Under the pieces are notes generated by a model that was not told the DNA's origin, did no database searches, and saw only the letters and a list, made by a program, of their open reading frames with translations. This document shows, one piece after another, positions 14,104 to 18,971 of a DNA stretch of 18,971 nucleotides. The translations under genes and the position numbers were made by a program. Every line of letters begins with the position of its first letter. Position 1 is the stretch's first letter. Origin of the DNA: an uncultured Spirochaetales bacterium (lineage in GTDB: Bacteria; Spirochaetota; Spirochaetia; Sphaerochaetales; Sphaerochaetaceae); NCBI GenBank assembly GCA_937902565.1, contig CALFMX010000236.1, forward strand, positions 1 to 18,971. Reading direction: 5' to 3'.

Positions 14104-15117
14104 TCAAATACTATAATGACCGTCTACTGCGGGCTTGCCATAAATATTGGTAATCTGGCGAATGTATTGCGTTTGGATATCATACTTGCCGTCACCGGAT
14201 GTTGATATGCTGACCGTTCCATCCTGGCCCGTATAGAACGTAAGTGCCTTGTGCCTTAGAGAGTATTTCATAGCCACGGTTTTGCTCGTAATAAGGCTAT
14301 GCATCTGGACTGCCACCTTCGGGCTTATAGCCTCGATGAACTCCTTACTGTTGGAGGTTTCATAGCCGTGATGGTTCATTTTCATGACATCCGCCTTCAG
14401 TTCATCACCGAACCTCTCAACCAGTTCCATCTCTTTGGTAATGTAAATGTCCCCGGAAGTCCAGAAACTTGAATCCTTATAGGTTATCTTCATGGCAAGG
14501 GAAAGATCATTGGAATCCATGAATGATCCCGCATTCAGACCTTCCTCTTCGCCCTTGTCGGGACCGTATATTTTCACCAATACTTGGTCACCGAACATAA
14601 AAGAATCTCCTGTGTAGAGTGTTTCACAAGGGATGTTCTGCTCCTGAATCTTCGCTAAAAAACTATAATAGGTATTGGTTGTATATTCATGTGAGTTTTT
14701 ATAAACTCGCCCAATTTTATATTTTGATGCCAACTCAACAAAACTGCCGATATGGTCGCCATGGGGGTGAGATGCGACAAAGATGTCGATGGTATCAACA
14801 CCCATCTGTTGCAATTGCAAGTCAATTTCATTGAAGTTCCAACTGTTACTGGCGTCAACGACCATCACCAGTCCTTCAGGAGAAGTATAGACAGTACAGT
14901 CTCCGGCATACGAAACGTCATTGGTAACTTTTTGGGAGCCGGTCGTGCATAGAAACCGTGCCGTGAGCTTGCCTGCATCCTTGGAAGTATTGAGGACGGC
15001 AGAAGTATAGGTACCGTCGGAATCACGAGTCACCGAGGATGCAAACACGGTGGTACAACTAAGTATTAATACTATTATTACAAGTGAAATGGCTCTTAAT
15101 GCCCTTCGATATTTCAT
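14104..15117 (-). CDS. Exported metallo-beta-lactamase-fold hydrolase (ComEC-C/Pce-like)
   Basis: The product is 337 aa. A signal peptide spans about 1-26 (MKYRRALRAISLVIIVLILS, then CTTVFA); the Cys at 21 could instead be lipidated. The MBL zinc motif is ASHPHGDHIG, followed by the metal aspartate in WTSGDIY and MNHHGYETSNSKEF and SPKVAVQ, the pattern of ComEC C-terminal domains and of secreted phosphodiesterases such as pneumococcal Pce. No competence membrane domain is attached, so a DNA-uptake role is unlikely. GGAGG lies 7 nt before the chosen ATG; an in-frame ATG at 15147 would add ten residues. Placed after the binding protein, it may release the imported compound outside the cytoplasm. 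Confidence 0.8.
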   Translation of the reverse strand: MKYRRALRAISLVIIVLILSCTTVFASSVTRDSDGTYTSAVLNTSKDAGKLTARFLCTTGSQKVTNDVSYAGDCTVYTSPEGLVMVVDASNSWNFNEIDLQLQQMGVDTIDIFVASHPHGDHIGSFVELASKYKIGRVYKNSHEYTTNTYYSFLAKIQEQNIPCETLYTGDSFMFGDQVLVKIYGPDKGEEEGLNAGSFMDSNDLSLAMKITYKDSSFWTSGDIYITKEMELVERFGDELKADVMKMNHHGYETSNSKEFIEAISPKVAVQMHSLITSKTVAMKYSLRHKALTFYTGQDGTVSISTSGDGKYDIQTQYIRQITNIYGKPAVDGHYSI

Positions 15118-15207
15118 GAAGATTCCTCCGCCATGAATCATTTTCATACGTGATATCCTTTCAGACTTCAACACTGTCAGGAAAGTGTGAGTAGTAGCTG
15201 GATAATT

Positions 15208-15236
15208 GAATGGGCAGAGCCAAGCGCTGCCCATTC
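15208..15236 (-). repeat. Strong intercistronic hairpin after the binding-protein gene
   Basis: GAATGGGCAG (15208-15217) and CTGCCCATTC (15227-15236) are exact 10-bp inverted arms around a 9-nt loop, 25 nt past the binding-protein stop. No T-tract follows. It probably protects the upstream message or causes partial termination, lowering expression of the phosphoesterase genes relative to the binding protein. Confidence 0.75.
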
Positions 15237-15261
15237 GTTTCGACTATCTTTCAATACCTGT

Positions 15262-16641
15262 TTAGTTCGACAGGTTGTACAATTCGATTGCTTCCTGAAT
15301 CTGGTCATATGCCGTTTTCACTGCTTTATTGACAGTAGCGTCATTAGGTGTTTTGGAAACCATCTCTACAGCAAGCTTATTGGCGTTCTTGATCTCGGCG
15401 GAAACACCGCAGATAGGCATCAGAGCATCGCCCTTGCTGTTCGCTAGACTTTCATATACTACCTTGATTCCAGGGAAGGTGTTCTGCAGATAATTCTTGT
15501 ACACTGCGCTCTCGTAGGCATCAGTACTGGGTGCAAGATATCCGGTTGAAGCTGAAATGTGACCAGCCCATTCGCCCTTGCTGGAGAATTTCATGAATTC
15601 ATAAGCACCCTGCATTGCCCACTTATTTCCGTTGTTGCCGATAAAGAGCCATGTTCCGCCTGAAGGTTCACCTGCACGACTTCCTGCTTCGGTAATCGAA
15701 GGACTGGGAATTACTCCAACTTCAAATCCATTATCGACTGCTGCCAGCATCTTTGTTGTCATGGAAATAACGCCGAGCATCATAGCACACTCTCCCGATG
15801 CCATCAGAGGGATAATTTCAGAGCTGTAGTTGGCACCGAACGGTACACCCAGGTTTTCGGCATAAAGGTCTTTGTAGAAGTTGAGATAATTGGTTACAGC
15901 ATCTTCAACAACACCGCCGTCCTTATAGAGACACTCGGTTATTGGGGCATCCAAGCCGTTCCTGTTGTTATATGCAACGACACCTTCGCGGGCAAGTGCG
16001 GCATTCACATAATAGCCGGCATCAGTATGGAAACCGATTCCATACTTGGTGTATCCACCTTTTACAAGAGTCCTACAAGCTTCAAGCACCTTCGGGTAAG
16101 AAGTAAGCGAAGCGGGATCAATACCGGCTTTTGCCAACATGTCAGCATTGTAATAGATGGTAGGATAACTCACTCCACTGGGATATCCAACGAGGTTTCC
16201 TTCGCCATCCAACGAAGCAGCGTAGAACGAATCATAGGTATTCTTGAGTTCAGGCCAGCCGGTCTTGTCCTTGTCTACATACCCCTGGGCCTTCACAGCA
16301 TAATCGGCACCAGACACCATTCCGATATTCTCAATGGCAAAGTGGAACAAGGCAGGCAGCTCTTTAGGGAGGGTTGACTGCATTTTTGCCATCAACTCAT
16401 TCTGAGAACCCTGGTACTCAATAGTCACGTGATAATCGGCTTGGCTGGCATTGAATGCATCAATCACCTTCTGGAAGTACGCCACATTGGTCGCCCCATG
16501 GAAAGTCCACCATACTACTTCGACAGTCCCTGCCGGTTTGACTTCCTCGACCACTTTAGCCGGAACTTCCTTCTCTCCTTGTGCAAGCACCGGAGTCAGG
16601 ATCAACGCGATAAGAACCAAAATTGCTGTCAGTTTCTTCAT
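15262..16641 (-). CDS. ABC transporter substrate-binding protein, UgpB-like (family 1)
   Basis: The product is 459 aa. The signal peptide is MKKLTAILVLIALILTPVLA, cleaved before QGEKE; there is no lipobox cysteine. The mature chain follows the family-1 pattern: VEVVWWTFHGATNVAYFQKVIDAFN, then VGYPSGVSYPTIYYNADMLAKAGIDP, MASGECAMMLGV, EPSGGTWLFIGN and STGYLAPSTDAYES. These blocks align by eye with E. coli UgpB, including the GGxxLW and TGYLP segments that line the sn-glycerol-3-phosphate cleft. GGAGA lies 6 nt before the ATG. The four phosphoesterase genes downstream make a phosphodiester or polyol phosphate ligand likely, but a sugar cannot be excluded. Confidence 0.88.
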   Translation of the reverse strand: MKKLTAILVLIALILTPVLAQGEKEVPAKVVEEVKPAGTVEVVWWTFHGATNVAYFQKVIDAFNASQADYHVTIEYQGSQNELMAKMQSTLPKELPALFHFAIENIGMVSGADYAVKAQGYVDKDKTGWPELKNTYDSFYAASLDGEGNLVGYPSGVSYPTIYYNADMLAKAGIDPASLTSYPKVLEACRTLVKGGYTKYGIGFHTDAGYYVNAALAREGVVAYNNRNGLDAPITECLYKDGGVVEDAVTNYLNFYKDLYAENLGVPFGANYSSEIIPLMASGECAMMLGVISMTTKMLAAVDNGFEVGVIPSPSITEAGSRAGEPSGGTWLFIGNNGNKWAMQGAYEFMKFSSKGEWAGHISASTGYLAPSTDAYESAVYKNYLQNTFPGIKVVYESLANSKGDALMPICGVSAEIKNANKLAVEMVSKTPNDATVNKAVKTAYDQIQEAIELYNLSN

Positions 16642-16663
16642 CTTCAATCTCCTTTTTTTTTAT

Positions 16664-16676
16664 GCGATAACATCGC
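16664..16676 (-). repeat. Small hairpin between permease and binding-protein genes
   Basis: GCGAT-aac-ATCGC has exact 5-bp arms and a 3-nt loop, with an A-rich tract on the transcript side before the binding-protein ribosome site. It may protect the 5' end of a processed binding-protein message. Confidence 0.4.
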
Positions 16677-16702
16677 TTGTTACACTGAATTTATTGGCGG
16701 AA

Positions 16703-17539
16703 TCACCCCTTGACGCCACCCGATACCATTCCTTTTATGATGTAATCTTGGCCAAAGATGAAAGCAACAACAGCAGGAGTCATTGCAACCATTGCTGCTG
16801 CAATGACTTTTCCATACTCTTCGACATCACCGGTCACCAAGTACGATACTCCGACCTGTACAGTCCGCCAGACATCCTTGTTCGTAACGAGCAACGGCCA
16901 GAAGTAAGCGTTGTAGATGCGGACGAACTGATAGATTGCCAGTGCCGATACAGTCGGTATTGAAAGCGGCATCGCAATCTTGAAAAGAAAACCGATATCT
17001 CCACAGCCATCAAGGGTGGCAGCTTCCTTAAAGTCTTTAGGCAATTGCTTATAGTATTGGCGCATCAAGAATATGCTAGTTCCAGAGATCAAAGAGGTAA
17101 TAAACAAACCTGAGTACGAGTTTATCAATCCCATATTCTGAATAGTCACATAGTTTGTTATGATGACAACTTCGCCGGGAATCATCATAGTAGCGAGGAT
17201 TGTGGTCCATAAGAGATTCTTCAACGGGAAATCAAAGAACACGAATCCGTAAGCCGCAAGACTGGCCAAAATGATCTGCGAAACGATTGCCACGCCGCAA
17301 ACAATCAATGAGTTTTTCAGATAATGCAATATCGGGACCACAGTGAATACCTTAGCGTAGTTCTCCAATGTTGGAACCTTGGGGAACAGACGCAATGGCA
17401 GCTGGGAAAGTTCAGTTTCTGTATGAATGGAAAACATCAAGCCAATAATCAAAGGAGAAATGAATGCCAATCCGATAAGCAGTTTCACCGAGTAGGATGC
17501 AATATTTTTAGTATTTTTCACTATTCTTGGATTTATCAT
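16703..17539 (-). CDS. ABC transporter permease, UgpE/MalG-type
   Basis: The product is 278 aa with about six membrane segments (SYSVKLLIGLAFISPLIIGL at the start). The cytoplasmic EAA loop, EAATLDGCGDIGFLFKIAMP, contacts the ATPase. Other typical blocks are NSLIVCGVAIVSQIILASLAAYGF and FWPLLVTNKDVWRTVQVG. It forms the translocation pore with the other permease. The start overlaps the previous stop by ATGA, showing tight coupling. No ATPase gene is present in the window, so a shared MsmK/UgpC-type ATPase encoded elsewhere must drive the importer, as is common for family-1 sugar importers. Confidence 0.92.
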   Translation of the reverse strand: MINPRIVKNTKNIASYSVKLLIGLAFISPLIIGLMFSIHTETELSQLPLRLFPKVPTLENYAKVFTVVPILHYLKNSLIVCGVAIVSQIILASLAAYGFVFFDFPLKNLLWTTILATMMIPGEVVIITNYVTIQNMGLINSYSGLFITSLISGTSIFLMRQYYKQLPKDFKEAATLDGCGDIGFLFKIAMPLSIPTVSALAIYQFVRIYNAYFWPLLVTNKDVWRTVQVGVSYLVTGDVEEYGKVIAAAMVAMTPAVVAFIFGQDYIIKGMVSGGVKG

Positions 17540-18435
17540 TGGTAATGTACCGCCTTCTTCTCAAGAGCAAATTGGATTCGTGTGACTATGAAAATCAGCA
17601 GGAACAGACTGATCGCCTGAATGCACGCCGTTTCAAACCTTCCCTTTATCAAAGCATTCTCATATATGTAATAGATCATAGTCTTGGTGGAGTTCACAGG
17701 ACCTCCTCCAGTGAGCAATTTTATTTGAGCAAAACTCTTAAAAGAGCTATTGATATTCAGGAATAGCACAAAGAATATTTGTGGAGATGCAATCGGAATC
17801 AAGATATGCCTGATTTTCTGTATTGAGTTGGCACCATCGAGAACTGCACTTTCCACAAGTTCAGTGGGGACGTTCCTGAAACCAACCAACAAAAAAATGA
17901 AACTGGTACCGACGTGCATCCAGATTGTTACGATACAAACAACCCAGATGGCGTATTGCACTTCATGTTGCCATGCAATCGTCGTTCCTAGGATACTGTT
18001 TAGAAGCCCATTCTTCTGGCGGAATATAAATACGAATATTCCTGCCGCCGGAGCAGACGCGATAGCCATCGGGAGGGCGAACATCGTCTGGTAAATTTTA
18101 GAACCTCTTCCTTGGTTGGTGGAAATCAGAGCAAATATTGTTGCCAAGGAAAACGTACCAACAAGATTGATGGCGGCAACTTTTAGAGTGACTCGCATGA
18201 CTTTCCAGAATGTCTCATTGGAGAGCACCCTTTTCCACATCTGCAACCCCACAAACTTGGTAGCCTTGCCATAAGCATTGGTAAGCGTGAAGGAAAGCAG
18301 AATCGTCTTAATAAAAGGATAGATGGTGAACATTCCAAAAAGAATCAGCGCTGGTGCAATGAAAAGGTATGGCAGAGGTGATACCCTTTTTCTTCCACCT
18401 TGAAGAGTATTACCTAAGTCTTTCATAGGGTGCAT
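17536..18435 (-). CDS. ABC transporter permease, UgpA/MalF-type
   Basis: The product is 299 aa with six predicted membrane segments (first: PYLFIAPALILFGMFTIYPF). The EAA loop is ESAVLDGANSIQKIRHILIP, and FFVLFLNINSSFKSFAQIKLLTGGGP is the usual C-terminal block. It is the first gene of the importer/phosphoesterase unit. I start it at ATG 18435, 6 nt after AAGGGGGG; in-frame TTG 18441 and ATG 18426 are alternatives. The predicted leader upstream is long, about 230 nt. Confidence 0.92.
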   Translation of the reverse strand: MHPMKDLGNTLQGGRKRVSPLPYLFIAPALILFGMFTIYPFIKTILLSFTLTNAYGKATKFVGLQMWKRVLSNETFWKVMRVTLKVAAINLVGTFSLATIFALISTNQGRGSKIYQTMFALPMAIASAPAAGIFVFIFRQKNGLLNSILGTTIAWQHEVQYAIWVVCIVTIWMHVGTSFIFLLVGFRNVPTELVESAVLDGANSIQKIRHILIPIASPQIFFVLFLNINSSFKSFAQIKLLTGGGPVNSTKTMIYYIYENALIKGRFETACIQAISLFLLIFIVTRIQFALEKKAVHYQ

Positions 18436-18668
18436 CGCCAACCCCCCTTTCTCGGAGATTCACAATCAAGTATGTCATATAGATTCGTTAATACCAGCCT
18501 GCGGCTCTTTCGTAACCGAGATTGGACAGTATCTCTATATTGACAAACTATCGCTACATTTATCATTCCCTACCTCTTATAATTTACTTGTAATTACATG
18601 TATTCAATATATATTTATTCATAATCTTATACATATTTTCCAATACTTATACCGATAATTCTGATTTC
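18436..18668 (-). promoter_or_regulatory. Long untranslated leader of the importer operon
   Basis: From the predicted start point near 18668 to the permease ATG there are about 233 nt without a supported gene. It contains one TGTAATTACA copy and a TCTCGG/CCGAGA pair (18516-18521 region against 18452-18457 region) whose second arm adjoins the ribosome site AAGGGGGG, so it could hide it. I recognise no riboswitch class. Confidence 0.35.
18589..18598. promoter_or_regulatory. TGTAATTACA palindrome, leader copy of the importer unit
   Basis: A perfect palindrome at about +75 from the predicted importer start point. It shares CTTGTAATTACAT with the leader copy of the E1 alpha unit. Distance to the upstream copy is 138 bp (129 bp in the other unit). 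Confidence 0.7.
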
Positions 18669-18674
18669 AAAGTC

Positions 18675-18703
18675 ATAATATCCTGTCAATTTCAGCAAGT
18701 CAA
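18675..18703 (-). promoter_or_regulatory. Promoter of the importer/phosphoesterase operon
   Basis: On the minus strand TTGACT (18703-18698), a 17-bp spacer and TATTAT (18680-18675) give a near-consensus promoter with start point near 18668. Spacing is the same as in the E1 alpha promoter. Confidence 0.7.
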
Positions 18704-18726
18704 GAAAATTTTTCATATAAATTATT

Positions 18727-18736
18727 TGTAATTACA
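18727..18736. promoter_or_regulatory. TGTAATTACA palindrome between the importer and LacI promoters
   Basis: A perfect palindrome exactly 23 bp upstream of the importer -35 box (centre near -63.5), and about 51 bp upstream of the predicted LacI-gene start point, so one bound protein could influence both directions. Confidence 0.75.
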
Positions 18737-18752
18737 TTCAAAAACACTGTAT

Positions 18753-18764
18753 TTTTCGCGAAAA
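18753..18764. promoter_or_regulatory. Candidate LacI-family operator TTTTCGCGAAAA
   Basis: A perfect 12-bp palindrome with the central CG step favoured by LacI-family hinge helices. It lies between the -35 and -10 regions of the LacI-gene promoter, ideal for autorepression. A 10/12 match, TTTTCGCTAATA, occurs at 10833-10844 in the E1 alpha leader. Confidence 0.55.
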
Positions 18765-18770
18765 CGCGTA

Positions 18771-18776
18771 TATAAT
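18771..18776 (+). promoter_or_regulatory. -10 box of the LacI-family regulator gene
   Basis: A perfect TATAAT ends 28 bp before the ATG. The -35 region 17 bp upstream (TGTATT, 18748-18753) is poor, which suggests a weak or activator-dependent promoter. Confidence 0.5.
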
Positions 18777-18804
18777 ATAATTTCATAAAATAAAGAGGCG
18801 TATT

Positions 18805-18971
18805 ATGGGACTTACTTTCAATGACATCGCTAAAGAAATCGGGGTATCAACAGCTACAATCTCGCGAGTAATCAACAATGATAGCAGCGTACGTGAAGAA
18901 ACCCGGCTTAAGGTTGAGCAAGCATTGGCTAATCACGGATATCAGTACCGAGCAAGACGCAAATCAACACA
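18805..18971 (+). CDS. LacI-family transcriptional regulator (partial, C-terminus outside window)
   Basis: The first 55 residues are present and form the complete LacI DNA-binding head: MGLTFNDIAKEIGVSTATIS, RVINNDSSVREETRLKVEQA and the LANHGY hinge approach. AAAGAGG lies 6 nt before the ATG. It is divergent from the importer operon and shares its control region, so it very likely regulates importer and catabolic genes. Whether it reads TGTAATTACA or TTTTCGCGAAAA is not settled; the latter is the more LacI-like. Confidence 0.93.
   Translation, partial: MGLTFNDIAKEIGVSTATISRVINNDSSVREETRLKVEQALANHGYQYRARRKST

Noticed and set aside
14104..15117. Competence protein ComEC
   Set aside because: Only the MBL domain is present, with a signal peptide and no membrane channel; context is nutrient transport.
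1..18971. CRISPR array, tRNA/rRNA genes, insertion sequences
   Set aside because: I saw no regularly spaced repeats, no cloverleaf or rRNA segments and no transposase frame.

Overview
The window looks like a free-living, probably anaerobic spirochaete of the Sphaerochaeta type. This rests on moderate GC, short signal peptides ending in FAGG or LAQGEKE on the binding proteins, and a sugar-ABC/LacI/FGGY-kinase style of gene content; it is an inference, not a proof. 14 complete CDS of the main clusters plus LysR, radC, vapB and vapC are intact; one gene is cut at each edge.

Left part (1-3200): a TAXI-type TRAP binding-protein gene (minus, cut at base 1) diverges from a LysR regulator. A T-N11-A inverted repeat lies about 64 bp upstream of the predicted TRAP start point, the usual place for a LysR-type activator. 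radC follows, visibly richer in GC than its neighbours, then a 13-bp inverted repeat of unknown role, then a vapBC toxin-antitoxin pair whose promoter is overlapped by a near-perfect 32-bp palindrome.

Right part (3201-18441): two long minus-strand transcription units, read right to left. Unit A (18435 to 11062) is permease, permease and binding protein of a UgpAEB-type ABC importer, then four consecutive genes from four unrelated phosphoesterase folds: an exported metallo-beta-lactamase-fold protein, an NPP/alkaline-phosphatase-superfamily phosphodiesterase, a GDPD-family TIM barrel, and a calcineurin-like metallophosphoesterase. Unit B (10786 to 3201) encodes a complete 2-oxoacid dehydrogenase complex (E1 alpha, E1 beta, E2, E3), a histidine phosphatase, a glycerol-kinase-like FGGY kinase with changed pocket residues, and an NAD-type short-chain dehydrogenase. 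A LacI-family regulator gene starts at 18805 and runs off the right edge, divergent from unit A.

The two units appear to be one regulon. Each promoter has the exact palindrome TGTAATTACA exactly 23 bp upstream of its -35 box, with 17-bp -35/-10 spacing in both, and a second copy in its leader. These four are the only copies I found. The simplest reading is a pathway that imports a phosphodiester-linked polyol (for example a glycerophosphodiester or a related compound), hydrolyses it in several ways, phosphorylates and oxidises the polyol, and ends in an acyl-CoA made by the dedicated dehydrogenase complex. The exact substrate cannot be read from the sequence, and the altered kinase pocket argues against plain glycerol.
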